Counted from the stretch's first letter, positions 1-9,815 are shown. The stretch is 38,138 nt of DNA from Acidobacteriota bacterium (GCA_013152925.1 JAADFK010000004.1:1-38138); one strand, 5' to 3'. Program-made: numbers and translations. The notes: a model not told the origin generated them from the letters alone.

Positions 1-41
1 CGACGGGCGGGGAGACCCTGTCAAAAACCAGGGTCCCGGTG

Positions 42-2288
42 CTACTCCTCACCGAAGAGGCGGCTGAAGAGCCGCCGGACGCCGTCGGTCGCGGTCGTCT
101 CCTCGTTTCGCGGGTTGGTGTCAGTCGAGCCGCCGCCACCGGCAGCACCTTCCGCCGGACCCTCGGGCCGTTCCGCCCGTTGTTCTTCCGCCGGCCGTGG
201 CTGGGAAGCCGGGGCGTTCTCCTTCCGCTCCGGTGAAGCTCCGCCGTTGTCCACGGTGGGTTTCTTGCGCCGCCGCCCGCCCCGGCGCCGGCGGCGGGAG
301 GACGAGCCCGTCTCCTTCTCCTGGCCGCCGCCTCCGTCCGGAGCCGCCCCGGCCTTTTCCGCTTCCGCCTCCCGGGGCGCCTGGCCGCCGCTGCCACCCT
401 TTTCGGTCTTCCTGGCCGTCGAATCCTCGGTGGACGCGCCGGGCTTTCTCCGCCGGCGGCGCCGTGACGAGGAGCTCCTGGGACGGTCGGCCTGTAGGTT
501 CTCCTTGCGCGGGCTCGCCTCCGCCTGGGCGGGCTGCTCCGGGCGATCGGAGGTCCCACGAGGCTCCGGTGGCTCCGCGGATGTGGCCGGCTCCCCGTCT
601 CCGCCGATGGGCGCATCGGCCGTCTTCTTGTGACGGCGGCCGCCCCGCCGCCGCCGCTTCGACGGAGTGTCCGTCGTGCCGACGGCGGGCTCGGCGGTTT
701 CCCCGGCGGGTTGCCGCTCCTGGGGTTGGGATGCGGCTGCGGCGGGACCCCCTCCGGTGGTCAGATCGGTCACCTGGACGGCGGGTTGTTCGGGCTCCGC
801 TGCCTGTGAAGAATCTGCCTGGCGCGTCTGTTTCACCCAGGAGATGTCCTCCTCCGAACGGTGCAGGCCCGGCGCGGCGACGACTTCGATGGTGATCTCG
901 TAACCAGCCTCCAGGTCGGCCAGCTCTTTCCGGTAGGTGTTCTGCAGGAAATCTGCCAGCTCGGGGTGCAGGCGGACGCGAACGCCCTTGAGCCCCCGGG
1001 TCGCCGCGCGCTCCTCGATCCGCCGCAGCAGGTTGAGGCTGACGGTCTCGGGGCTGGGGATCCTGCCGCCGCCGCCACAGGTGGGACAGAGGCGGTGGGT
1101 CCTCAGGACGAGGGGCGTCTTCAGCCGCTGGCGGTTGATCTCCAGGAGACCGTTGGGACTGATACGTCCGACGCTGACGCGGGCCCGGTCAGCCTTGAGG
1201 GCATCGCGCATGGCCTTCTCGATGGTCTTCCGGTGTTTCGGGGAGTCCATATCGATCAGGTCCACCACGACGAGGCCGCCGATGTCCCGGAGCCGGAGCT
1301 GGCGGGCGACCTCGGCGATGGCCTCGAGGTTGGTCTTGAAGGCGGTCTCGGACTGGCTCCCGCCGCGGGTGGACCGTCCCGAGTTGACGTCGATGGCCGT
1401 CAGGGCCTCGGTACCCTCGATGACGATGGACCCGCCGGAGGGAAGCTCGACCCGAGGCTGGAAGATGCGTTCCAGCTGGTCTTCCAGGTTGTACCTGGAG
1501 AACAGCGGCATCCGCTCGCGGTAGCGGATGACCCGCGTCTTCGAGCGGGGCATGAAGGCCCGCATGGCGGCCTGGACCCGCTCGAAGGCCTCGTCGCTGT
1601 CCACGACGACCTCCTCGATATCGGGGCTCAGCATGTCGCGCACGGCCTGGATGATCAGGTCCTGGTCGCTGTAGAGGAGACGCGGTCCCTTGCCCTGATT
1701 GGCCTCGCTTCGAATCCGCTTCCACAGGCGGAGGAGGGCGTTGAGGTCGCGGTTGAGGGCTGTCTTGCTCTGGCCGATGGCGTTGGTCCGGATGATGTAG
1801 CCGAACCCCTCGGGGGCGGCCAGCTTCTCGGCCGCTTCCTTAAGGGCGCGCCGCTCCTCCTCGTCCTCGACCCTGCGGGAGATTCCGTGAACGTCGTCAT
1901 AAGGCATGAGCACCAGGTGGCGCCCGGCGAGGCTGATATTGGTGGTCAGGGCGGCGCCCTTGCTGCCGGAGGGGTCCTTGGTCACCTGCACCAGGATCGG
2001 TCCGCCCTTTTCCAGGATGCGGTCGATGCGGGGCCGCCGGCTCTCCTCGGCCGGCGTGCGGTGCCACGCCTGGCGGACCACGTCGTGGGCCCGCACGAGG
2101 CCGTCCCGCTCGGCGCCGTAGTTGACGAAGGCGGCGTCGAGACTGGGCTGGACGGAGCTGACGACGCCCCGGTAGATGTTGCCGCGGGTCAGGCCCGCCT
2201 GGGCGATGGCCACCTGGTAGTCCTCGAGGATATCCCCGTTGACGACGGCGATGCGCAGCTCTTCCGGGCGCTGCGCGTTGATCAACAT
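42..2288 (-). CDS. rng: Ribonuclease G/E family protein with long Arg/Pro-rich C-terminal tail
   Basis: Translation from ATG at 2288: MLINAQRPEELRIAVVNGDILEDYQVAIAQAGLTRGNIYRGVVSSVQPSLDAAFVNYGAERDGL; also ALTAIDVNSGRST, VVDLIDMDSPKHR and CPTCGGGGRI, typical of RNase E/G. The ORF track extends to 2432, but the conserved N-terminus begins at 2288. Confidence 0.95.
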   Translation of the reverse strand: MLINAQRPEELRIAVVNGDILEDYQVAIAQAGLTRGNIYRGVVSSVQPSLDAAFVNYGAERDGLVRAHDVVRQAWHRTPAEESRRPRIDRILEKGGPILVQVTKDPSGSKGAALTTNISLAGRHLVLMPYDDVHGISRRVEDEEERRALKEAAEKLAAPEGFGYIIRTNAIGQSKTALNRDLNALLRLWKRIRSEANQGKGPRLLYSDQDLIIQAVRDMLSPDIEEVVVDSDEAFERVQAAMRAFMPRSKTRVIRYRERMPLFSRYNLEDQLERIFQPRVELPSGGSIVIEGTEALTAIDVNSGRSTRGGSQSETAFKTNLEAIAEVARQLRLRDIGGLVVVDLIDMDSPKHRKTIEKAMRDALKADRARVSVGRISPNGLLEINRQRLKTPLVLRTHRLCPTCGGGGRIPSPETVSLNLLRRIEERAATRGLKGVRVRLHPELADFLQNTYRKELADLEAGYEITIEVVAAPGLHRSEEDISWVKQTRQADSSQAAEPEQPAVQVTDLTTGGGPAAAASQPQERQPAGETAEPAVGTTDTPSKRRRRGGRRHKKTADAPIGGDGEPATSAEPPEPRGTSDRPEQPAQAEASPRKENLQADRPRSSSSRRRRRRKPGASTEDSTARKTEKGGSGGQAPREAEAEKAGAAPDGGGGQEKETGSSSRRRRRGGRRRKKPTVDNGGASPERKENAPASQPRPAEEQRAERPEGPAEGAAGGGGSTDTNPRNEETTATDGVRRLFSRLFGEE

Positions 2289-2553
2289 TCTTCGTGCCAC
2301 AGATGCTCCCATGCGCGGGCCGTTGTTGCATGACTGGGACGGAACGCCCAAGGGACGGCCGGCCGGCCCGGCGCGCCGGGCCGGGGCGATCGTCCCCGGC
2401 CAGCGGGGCCACAATAGCCCATGAACGGACAAATTGGAAGCGCTATGGGACTGGAGTAAAGGTCCTTGGGTTCGTTCGAGAAGGAGGGGTGTATACTGGG
2501 TTCAATGTGATGGCGGTCACTGACTGCCCGCTTTCATCAGGTTGGGGGGCCTT

Positions 2554-3012
2554 ATGCACTCGAGCGCGCGACGGATCATCGTTCTCTCTCTGATCCTGGT
2601 GCTGGCCGGCACACTCCAGGGGCTGGCGCAGAATGCCGATTTCGCCACCGTGGACAACCCCTACCAGGGCGAGGTGCCATTCACCCTCGGCAAGCCGTCC
2701 TCTCCCATGGTCGAGATCGCCGGTATCAGGTGGTCGACCATCCGGCTGATCCCCTCCACCACGGCGCTGGAATCGGGACGTCGAATCCGGACCGTCGTGG
2801 AAGTGACCCTGGAAAACACCATGAGGTCGCGGGCCAAGGTCCTCATCGTGCTGCTCTTCGAGGACGGCGACGGCAACGGCCTGGACCGGGTGGAGCTGAA
2901 ACCGATCACCGTGGGCGGCGGCAAGAAGAAGATCTTCAAGCAGAAGATCAAGGTACAGTCCGACGTTCTCGGTGCCGCTGCAAAGCTCTACCTCTTCGCC
3001 GAGGTCAAGTAA
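2554..3012 (+). CDS. Hypothetical secreted protein
   Basis: MHSSARRIIVLSLILVLAGTLQGLAQ... signal-peptide-like N-terminus. Complete ORF with plausible RBS; no family recognised. Confidence 0.7.
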   Translation: MHSSARRIIVLSLILVLAGTLQGLAQNADFATVDNPYQGEVPFTLGKPSSPMVEIAGIRWSTIRLIPSTTALESGRRIRTVVEVTLENTMRSRAKVLIVLLFEDGDGNGLDRVELKPITVGGGKKKIFKQKIKVQSDVLGAAAKLYLFAEVK

Positions 3013-3023
3013 GCGCCGGGTTA

Positions 3024-3105
3024 CCTGTCCCCTTCGGGGCCGGCGATGCCCTGGAAAACGAGGTGGCTGTGAGGCCGGGTTTCCCCGTGTACGGCCCTTC
3101 GGGCC
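3024..3105. terminator. Two UUC(G)-loop hairpins between convergent genes
   Basis: CCCC-TTC-GGGG at 3029-3039 and GGCCC-TTC-GGGCC at 3093-3105, between convergent stop codons 3012(+) and 3167(-). No clear U-tract. Confidence 0.4.
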
Positions 3106-3166
3106 TGCAACCGCCCTGGCCACGGTAACGTGCTCGCTTCCCTGCGACGTTCAGCCGCGCAGGTCC

Positions 3167-3844
3167 CTACCAGGTGTGCTGCCGGCGGACCAGGGCCAGG
3201 AACTCCTCCCGGACCTTCCGGTCGGCGAAACACCCGCGCAACGCCGAGGTCGTCGTCAGGGCACCGGGCTTCTTGACGCCACGCATCTCGACGCACAGGT
3301 GCCGGGCTTCGATGACCACCATGACTCCCAGGGGTTTGAGCTTGGCCCAGAGGAACTCGGCCACCTGCTCCGTCAGGCGTTCCTGAAGTTGCGGGCGCTT
3401 GGCGTAGAACTCGAGGATACGCGGGAGCTTCGAGAGACCGACGATGCGGGACTGCGGGATGTAGGCGATGTTGGCGTGACCGTAGAAGGGTACGAAATGG
3501 TGTGCGCACATGGAGTAGAAGGGGATCTCCCGCTCGATGACCATGTGGTGGTAGTGCTCGTCGTTGGGAAAGGTGGTCACCTTGGGCTCGGCACCCTCGA
3601 AGATGCCGTGAAACATCTCCGCGTACATCTTGGCGACCCGCTCCGGCGTGTGGGTGAAGTTGGGGTCGTCGAGATCGAGATTGAGCTCACGCATCATCGC
3701 GGCGATGTGCGGCACCAGACGCTCGACCAGGTTCTGGCCGGCCTGTTTCGACACGAGGTTGCCGTTGCGCTCGTGGATGGGTTCCTGGGGGTCGTCGGAC
3801 ATCGGCTTGATCTCCCGCATGTGGGCCTCCGCGCGCTCGAACAT
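3167..3844 (-). CDS. folE: GTP cyclohydrolase I
   Basis: NFTHTPERVAKMYAEMFHG, IPFYSMCAHHFVPFYGHANIAYIPQSRIVGLSKLPRILEFYAKRPQLQERLTEQVA, VVIEARHLCVEMRGVKKPGALTTTSALRGCF; unmistakable FolE. Confidence 0.96.
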   Translation of the reverse strand: MFERAEAHMREIKPMSDDPQEPIHERNGNLVSKQAGQNLVERLVPHIAAMMRELNLDLDDPNFTHTPERVAKMYAEMFHGIFEGAEPKVTTFPNDEHYHHMVIEREIPFYSMCAHHFVPFYGHANIAYIPQSRIVGLSKLPRILEFYAKRPQLQERLTEQVAEFLWAKLKPLGVMVVIEARHLCVEMRGVKKPGALTTTSALRGCFADRKVREEFLALVRRQHTW

Positions 3845-4097
3845 GTTCACCTTGCAAAATACGCCTTTTCCGGGATTGATTCCAGGGTTACACTGGAGGA
3901 GGTTGTTCCGCTGTCCCCTGCCGCCGACCCTGATGCTGCCGCTGCTGCTTCGCTGTCCCTGTCGCCGTTGCTGCGGCCGGCCATGGCGGGGAGCTCCCTC
4001 GGCTCCGGCCGGTGCGGGCCTACCCTCGGGGCGCCGTTCCACCATGCCCAGCAAGCTGGGCGATGCCACGGCGGCTGCCGCGGTAGAATGACGGCTT

Positions 4098-5885
4098 ATG
4101 AGGTCTTTCCGCCACCTTGCAGCCCTTCTGTTCGTTCTGATCATGGCCGGTGCGGCTGTCGCGGAGGTGCCCGAGATCCGGGACCTGGGTTCCGTCGCGC
4201 CCGGTACGCGAGGCGTGTGCATCACGGAGATGCCGGGCGGCGAGCTGACGAAGATCCCGCTCACCGTCCTGGCCTACCAGACCGGTGCGACCCCAGGTGG
4301 CGACATGTTCCTGGTTCGCCTGGACGACCCGCGTTTCAAGGCCACCGGAATCCTGGCCGGTATGAGCGGTTCCCCGGTGTACATCGACGGCCGTCTCCTG
4401 GGTGCCCTGGCCTTCGCGTGGCAGTTCGCGAAGGAGCCTGTGGCCGGTGTGACGCCCTTCATCCGGATGATGTCGTTGGGAAAGGGGACCGGTGGCGCGA
4501 GCCGGCCGGCAACGTCGCCGCCGGGCCGGCCGGCCTTCGCAGGTCTGGTCGAGGCGTGGAACGAGGGTACGCTTGGCCGGAGCGTGCTCGACTGGCTGCT
4601 CCCGGGATCGACGCCGAAGGGCCGATCACGGGTGCTTGCCGTTTCCCTGGGCGCCGGCCCCGCGGACGGTTGGCTGGCCGGCGCCTGGAAGCGCCTGGGG
4701 TGGGCCACGACCGGTGCGGCAGCCCGAAGCTCGGGGGACGATCCTCTTCCGATGCCCCGGCCGGGAGGCATGATCGCCGCGGTCCTGGTGGATGGGGATG
4801 CGACCGTCGCGGCCGGTGGCACGGTGACCGAGGTTCGCGGCCGGCAGGTCTGGGCCTTCGGACACCCCTTCCTGGGGACCGGCCGGGTCCGCCTGCCCCT
4901 GGCACGGGCCAGGGTGACCGCCCTCCTGCCGAGCCTCGCCTCCTCCTTCAAGTTCTTCGCGGTGGGCCGGGAGGCCGGCGCGCTGGAGGCCGACCGCTCC
5001 CGTGGTATCTGGGGGCGCCTCGGCGCCGTGGCGCCGATGCTCCCGGTTCACATCCGTGTCGATGGACGCCGGTACGAGGTCCGTATCGTCCCGGATCGCA
5101 CTCTGTTGCCGCTGCTGGCCGCCTACGTGACCCAGACCTCCATCACGGCCGGCGGACGCTCGCTGGGCGACCAGACGCTGCACCTGGACATCGGCCTGGA
5201 CTACGGCCCCGGCGGCCGGGCCAGTTTCCGGGAGAGCTTCGTCCGCCCAGATGCTCCGGCCCAGGCCGCGGCCCTTGCGGCGGCCGTCCTCGGCTACATG
5301 GAGGGATCTCCCTTCCCGGCGCCGCCTCTCAAGGGGCTGGAGATTTCCGTCAGGACCGAGGAAGCCGTACGGAGGATCACGATCGTCGAAGCGGCGCCGG
5401 AGCGCCGGATCGTCCGGCCCGGGCAGCTGCTCCGGGTCCATCTCCGGCTGCGCCGCTTCGGCCAGGGTGACACGTGGCGGACGGAGGAGATTCGCATTCC
5501 CGCCGATGCCAAGGCCGGCGCCGTGGACCTCGTGGTGGGGGACGGGGATGCCTGGACGCTGTACGACCTGGGGGCGCGTCCCTTCCGTCCGGCCTCCTTC
5601 GAGGATGACCTGCGCCTGCTCGACCGGCACCTTCCGGCCAGCACGATCGTGCTCGCACTGGAGCGGCGGGATGTGGGCGTCGTCCTGGACGGCGGCACCG
5701 TTGCGGTGCCGCCGAGCGTGGCGCTGTACCTGGAAGCTGGCCGTGGCGGCGAGGTGAAGAAGGTCTCGTACCGGGTGGTGGCGCGGCGGGTCATCGACCT
5801 CGGGGAGCCGGCCTCGGGCGGATTCCGCGTGAGGCTTCGGATTCGGACCGACGGAATGGTTTCAGGCGAGGAGGAGGGTTCATGA
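4098..5885 (+). CDS. SpoIVB (S55)-type peptidase domain protein, secreted
   Basis: Signal-like N-terminus; VRLDDPRFKATGILAGMSGSPVYIDGRLLGALAFAW (S55 serine block) and VWAFGHPFLGTG...DRSRGIWGRLGAVAPM (S55 histidine block). Confidence 0.8.
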   Translation: MRSFRHLAALLFVLIMAGAAVAEVPEIRDLGSVAPGTRGVCITEMPGGELTKIPLTVLAYQTGATPGGDMFLVRLDDPRFKATGILAGMSGSPVYIDGRLLGALAFAWQFAKEPVAGVTPFIRMMSLGKGTGGASRPATSPPGRPAFAGLVEAWNEGTLGRSVLDWLLPGSTPKGRSRVLAVSLGAGPADGWLAGAWKRLGWATTGAAARSSGDDPLPMPRPGGMIAAVLVDGDATVAAGGTVTEVRGRQVWAFGHPFLGTGRVRLPLARARVTALLPSLASSFKFFAVGREAGALEADRSRGIWGRLGAVAPMLPVHIRVDGRRYEVRIVPDRTLLPLLAAYVTQTSITAGGRSLGDQTLHLDIGLDYGPGGRASFRESFVRPDAPAQAAALAAAVLGYMEGSPFPAPPLKGLEISVRTEEAVRRITIVEAAPERRIVRPGQLLRVHLRLRRFGQGDTWRTEEIRIPADAKAGAVDLVVGDGDAWTLYDLGARPFRPASFEDDLRLLDRHLPASTIVLALERRDVGVVLDGGTVAVPPSVALYLEAGRGGEVKKVSYRVVARRVIDLGEPASGGFRVRLRIRTDGMVSGEEEGS

Positions 5886-7981
5886 GACGGGTGATACCGC
5901 TGTTCGCTCTGGCCGTGCTGGTGACGGGGGGCGTGGCCGCCTCGCAGACACGGCGGTGGGTGTCCGATACGGCTGCGGATCTGGTCAGGGGCCGTGGGGA
6001 GGGCGTCGCCGTTACGAGCGATGGCCGCCTCGTTCCCGTGGCTCGATGGCGGGCGGCGCTGACCCTCGAGGAACCGACGGCGCTGGCGGCCGTTGTGGGC
6101 CCGAAGGGATCGATCATCGTCGGGACGGGTCATCCGGCGCGACTGGTCGCCATCGAGGGTGGGTCGCAACAGGTCCTGGCCGAGGTGCCGGCCGAGCAGG
6201 TGACGGCGCTCCTCGGCCTCCCGAACGGCGACCTCCTGGTGGCCACCGTCGGACCCGCCGTCATCTATCGGTACCACTCCGGCACGCTGGCCGAGGTGGG
6301 GCGCCTGGGAGCGGGCGGCGTGTGGGACCTGGCGCTCTTTCAGGGACAGGTGGTCGCTGCGGCCGGCCCCCCGGCGACCCTGTACCACGTTACGGAGAAG
6401 GGCCTCGAGCGCTGGGTGGAGCTTCCGGACACCCACGCCAGGTGCCTAGCGGCCGATGGGGATTCGTTGATCGTCGGAACCTCGGGCAAGGGGTACGTGC
6501 TTCGTGTGGACACCGGGGGCACGGTGGGGGTCGTGGCCGACACGCCGTTCACCGAGATCGCCTCGCTGGCAGTGGCGCCCGGTGGTGTCGTGTGGGCCGC
6601 GGCGGTCGTTGGGGAGCCGGAAGAAGGCGCCCGGGGTGGCGTGACATCCAAGAAGCCGGCTGGCGCGGCAGGAGCGAAGACGGCGAAGGTGAGCAGCAAG
6701 GCGGCGAGCCTCAAGCTGCCCAAGCTCAACGGCAAGACGGCCGCCTCCGAGCTGATTCGCGTGACGCCCGACGGGGTCGTGCTCTCGGTGCACCGCTTCG
6801 TCGACCAGGTGGTGTCCGCCCTGGCGTGGGACGGCAGCGGCGTCCTGGCCGGTACCGGCTGGGAGGGCGAGGTGTGGCGCTTCGAGCCCGGCGGGCTCGG
6901 TGCGCGCCTGGCGGTGGTGGACGCCGTGCAGGTCGTGGCCTTCGCCGGCCGGGGGCGGATTGCCCTGACCCAGGGCCCCGCCTCGGTCCTGGTCCGCGAT
7001 CCGTCCAAGCCGGGCGGCGGGACCTTCCGGAGCCGTGTGCACCGCTTCAAGATCCCGGCCCGGTTCGGCAGCTTTCGCGTGGCACCCCGGCGGCCGGGGG
7101 TCCGGATCCGCTTCCGGTCCGGCGTGACGGCGGCGCCGGATCACAGCTGGCTGCCGTGGACCGACTGGTTGCCGGCCGGGTCCGGCATCGTTCCCCTGCC
7201 CCCGGCGCCCTCGTTGCAGTGGGAGCTGGAGATTCCCGCCACGGCACTCGGCGGCATCGATCTCGTGGAGGTCGCCTACCGCCAGATCAACGCCCCGCCC
7301 CGTCTGGAATCGGTCAAGGTGGCGGAGCCCGGCGCGGTGTGGCTGGCCTCCCCACCGCCGACGGGGCAGTACATCCAGGTGGATCACCCGGATGAGAACG
7401 GCTTTTTCACGGTGCTCTCCCGGGGCAAGAAGGCTGCCTCGACCACCCGGAACGGGAAGAAGTACTGGCGGGTTGGGTTTCGTACGGTATCCTGGAAGGC
7501 CAGGGATCCCAACGGCGATCCGTTGCTCTTCTCGGTGGAGCTCGAAGGGGAGGACGGTTTCATTCTGCCGGTTCGAAAGGACCTCGACCGGAGCCAGCTC
7601 GCGGTCGATGTCACCGCCGTACCCGACGGGCGGTACAGGTTCCGGGTGCATGCCACGGACCGGGTTCGGAACCCCGGACACGCGTTGGCAGCGATGGCCC
7701 TCAGCCGCTGGTTCACGGTGGACAACACGCCCCCGGTCGTCAGCTTCCGGAGGAAGGGGGAGAGCTGGCTGGTGGAGGTCCGCGATGCGGCGAGCGCTCT
7801 GGCCCGCGCCGAGTATTCGCGGGATGGGAAGGCCTGGAAACCCCTTGCGCCGGAAGACGGTATGCTCGACGGGACGGTGGAGCATTTCCGGATACCGGTG
7901 GTCACGGGACGCCACCTGCTGGTGGTCCGTGCCATGGACCGGCACCACAACCGGGCCACGGCTGGCGTGACGGAGGAGTGA
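5882..7981 (+). CDS. Secreted beta-propeller-like protein, translationally coupled to the S55 peptidase
   Basis: ATGA overlap at 5882-5885; signal peptide MRRVIPLFALAVLVTGGVAAS; repeated LL.LPNGDLLVAT / LAADGDSLIVGTSGKGYVLRV / LAWDGSGVLAGTGWEGEVWRF blocks; C-terminal Ig/FN3-like region (WKARDPNGDPLLFSVELEGEDG, RFRVHATDRVRNP). Confidence 0.65.
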   Translation: MRRVIPLFALAVLVTGGVAASQTRRWVSDTAADLVRGRGEGVAVTSDGRLVPVARWRAALTLEEPTALAAVVGPKGSIIVGTGHPARLVAIEGGSQQVLAEVPAEQVTALLGLPNGDLLVATVGPAVIYRYHSGTLAEVGRLGAGGVWDLALFQGQVVAAAGPPATLYHVTEKGLERWVELPDTHARCLAADGDSLIVGTSGKGYVLRVDTGGTVGVVADTPFTEIASLAVAPGGVVWAAAVVGEPEEGARGGVTSKKPAGAAGAKTAKVSSKAASLKLPKLNGKTAASELIRVTPDGVVLSVHRFVDQVVSALAWDGSGVLAGTGWEGEVWRFEPGGLGARLAVVDAVQVVAFAGRGRIALTQGPASVLVRDPSKPGGGTFRSRVHRFKIPARFGSFRVAPRRPGVRIRFRSGVTAAPDHSWLPWTDWLPAGSGIVPLPPAPSLQWELEIPATALGGIDLVEVAYRQINAPPRLESVKVAEPGAVWLASPPPTGQYIQVDHPDENGFFTVLSRGKKAASTTRNGKKYWRVGFRTVSWKARDPNGDPLLFSVELEGEDGFILPVRKDLDRSQLAVDVTAVPDGRYRFRVHATDRVRNPGHALAAMALSRWFTVDNTPPVVSFRRKGESWLVEVRDAASALARAEYSRDGKAWKPLAPEDGMLDGTVEHFRIPVVTGRHLLVVRAMDRHHNRATAGVTEE

Positions 7982-7983
7982 GC

Positions 7984-8499
7984 ATGGTGCAGACAACGGC
8001 AGCGTTGGCGGTCTACCCGGGTTCCTTCGATCCTCTCCACCTGGGGCACGTGGACATCATCGATCGGGCGGTGCAGATATTCCCCAGGGTTGTCGTGGGA
8101 ATTCTCGAGAACGCCTCCAAGGACTCCCTGTTCACGCCGGCCGAGCGGGTGGAGATGATCGGCCGGCTTTACGCCGAGGTGCCGTCGGTGGAGGTCCGCA
8201 GCTTCAGTGGGCTCCTGGTCAGCTTCCTCAAGGAGCTCGACGCCACCATCATCATCCGTGGCATGCGCGCCGTCTCGGACTTCGAGTACGAGTTCCAGAT
8301 GGCCCTGATGAACCGCCGACTCTATCCCAACGCCGAGACCGTGTTCCTGACGCCGAAGGAGGAGTACACCTACCTCTCCTCGAGGCTCGTCAAGGAGGTC
8401 ATCGGGCTGGGAGGCGACGTGTCGGGGCTGGTGCCGGAGCCCGTCCTCGGTCATCTCCAGGCACGGTATCGCAAGGCCACCCACCCGCCCACACGGTGA
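7984..8499 (+). CDS. coaD: Phosphopantetheine adenylyltransferase
   Basis: AVYPGSFDPLHLGHVDIIDRAVQIF...IIRGMRAVSDFEYEFQMALMNRRLYP...TYLSSRLVKEV. Confidence 0.97.
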   Translation: MVQTTAALAVYPGSFDPLHLGHVDIIDRAVQIFPRVVVGILENASKDSLFTPAERVEMIGRLYAEVPSVEVRSFSGLLVSFLKELDATIIIRGMRAVSDFEYEFQMALMNRRLYPNAETVFLTPKEEYTYLSSRLVKEVIGLGGDVSGLVPEPVLGHLQARYRKATHPPTR

Positions 8500-8568
8500 G
8501 AGGAAGATGAGGGGTGAGGCATCACCAACCGGCTGGGGTGTCACCCGGCAACGCCCGTCCAACGGGTC

Positions 8569-9756
8569 GTGGGGGAGATCTTCCCGTCCGGGACGGTCGT
8601 CGGGCGGCGTGACGCCGTGCGCCTGCTGATCCTTGGTCCCGGGCACCCTTTTCGCGGTGGTATCGCCAGGACGACCACCGACCTGGTGCTGGCTCTCAGG
8701 GACCGGGGCCACCGGGTGGAGTTCTTCACACCGTACCGGCAGTACCCTGGCTGGCTCTACCCCGGGGTCGGCGACCGCGATCCGGACGCCTGCGCCCGGG
8801 TCGAGGGAGCCCGGTCGATCCTGGCGCCACTGTCCCCCCTGGCGTGGGCCGGTCTGCGGCGGCAGTCGCGAGACGTGGGTGCCGACGCATGGGTCCTGCC
8901 CTACTGGACCTGGGCCTGGGCGCCATGGTGGCGTTTCCTGTTGATGGGATTGCCGCCGGACCGGCCGCCGGCCGTGGCCATCGTCCACAACGTGGCCGAC
9001 CACGACGCGGGCGTCCTCCAGCGCCTGGCGGCGCGGCTCGTCTTGGGCCGGGTGGAGGGGCTCTTCACCCACGCCGAATCTCTGGCGTGCCAGCTGAGGG
9101 AGCTCTACCCGTGGACCCCCGTGGGAGCGTTTCCCCTCCCCGTGCCGCGCGTGGAGCGAGGCGACCGCGCAGCGGCGCGGTCGGCCCTCGGCATCGAGCG
9201 GCGCGAGCGGCTGGCGATGTTCGTGGGGCTCGTTCGGTCGTACAAGGGCGTTGAGGATCTCCTGAGAGCCTGGGCCCGGTTACCCGCGGGCTCGCCGTGG
9301 CGTCTCCTGGTGGCCGGAGAGCCCTGGGGAGAGCTGGGAGTGGAGCTCCGGTCGCTTCATGACCGCCTGGGGCTGGGAGCCCGTGTCCGGCTGGATCTGA
9401 GATGGATTCCCGAGAACGAGCTGGGCGCGCTGATGGCCGCGGCCGACCTGCTGGTCGCGCCCTACCGCCACGGCTCCCAGTCGGCCGTGGTTCCGCTGGC
9501 CTTCGCCCACGGGATTCCGGTGCTGGCCACGTCGGTGGGTGGGCTGGCCGAGGTAGTCCGGGACGGGATCAACGGGCGAATCGTCCCGCCGGCCGACCCC
9601 CCGGCGCTCGCCCGGGCCGTGGAGGCGCTGGACGACACGACCCTGGCCCGTCTGAGGGACGGTTGCCGTTCCACTCAGGATGCGCTCGGCTGGGATGTCT
9701 ACGCCTTGCGGCTGGAAGGGCTGCTGGAACGGGTCGTCGAGGCGTCCGGGCGTTGA
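8569..9756 (+). CDS. Glycosyltransferase family 4-like protein
   Basis: LLILGPGHPFRGGIARTTTDLVLALRDRGHRVEFFTP; FVGLVRSYKGVEDLLRAWARL; LLVAPYRHGSQSAVVPLAFAHGIPVLATSVGGLAEVVRDGINGRIVPPADPPALARAV. True start may be GTG at 8617 (VRLLILGPG). Confidence 0.85.
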   Translation: MGEIFPSGTVVGRRDAVRLLILGPGHPFRGGIARTTTDLVLALRDRGHRVEFFTPYRQYPGWLYPGVGDRDPDACARVEGARSILAPLSPLAWAGLRRQSRDVGADAWVLPYWTWAWAPWWRFLLMGLPPDRPPAVAIVHNVADHDAGVLQRLAARLVLGRVEGLFTHAESLACQLRELYPWTPVGAFPLPVPRVERGDRAAARSALGIERRERLAMFVGLVRSYKGVEDLLRAWARLPAGSPWRLLVAGEPWGELGVELRSLHDRLGLGARVRLDLRWIPENELGALMAAADLLVAPYRHGSQSAVVPLAFAHGIPVLATSVGGLAEVVRDGINGRIVPPADPPALARAVEALDDTTLARLRDGCRSTQDALGWDVYALRLEGLLERVVEASGR

Positions 9757-9791
9757 GGGACAGAGCCCATCCACGACCCCGTGAAACGAAA

Positions 9792-9815
9792 CGAGCCGGC
9801 CTCGAGGCCGGCTCG
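9792..9815. terminator. Perfect hairpin between convergent genes
   Basis: CGAGCCGGCC-TCGA-GGCCGGCTCG, 10-bp perfect stem, between stop codons 9756(+) and 9836(-). Confidence 0.65.

Noticed and set aside
861-2333. 490-aa ORF on + strand
   Set aside because: Antisense to the RNase G/E gene, which has strong family motifs.
2972-5470. 832-aa ORF on + strand
   Set aside because: Runs antisense to folE and out of frame through the S55 gene; composition (R/P/G-rich) is non-coding.
8500-8568. Short inverted repeats (GGTGA-GGCA-TCACC; GGGTG-TCACCC) between coaD and the glycosyltransferase
   Set aside because: Short stems without a U-tract in GC-rich DNA; not convincing as a terminator or regulatory element.
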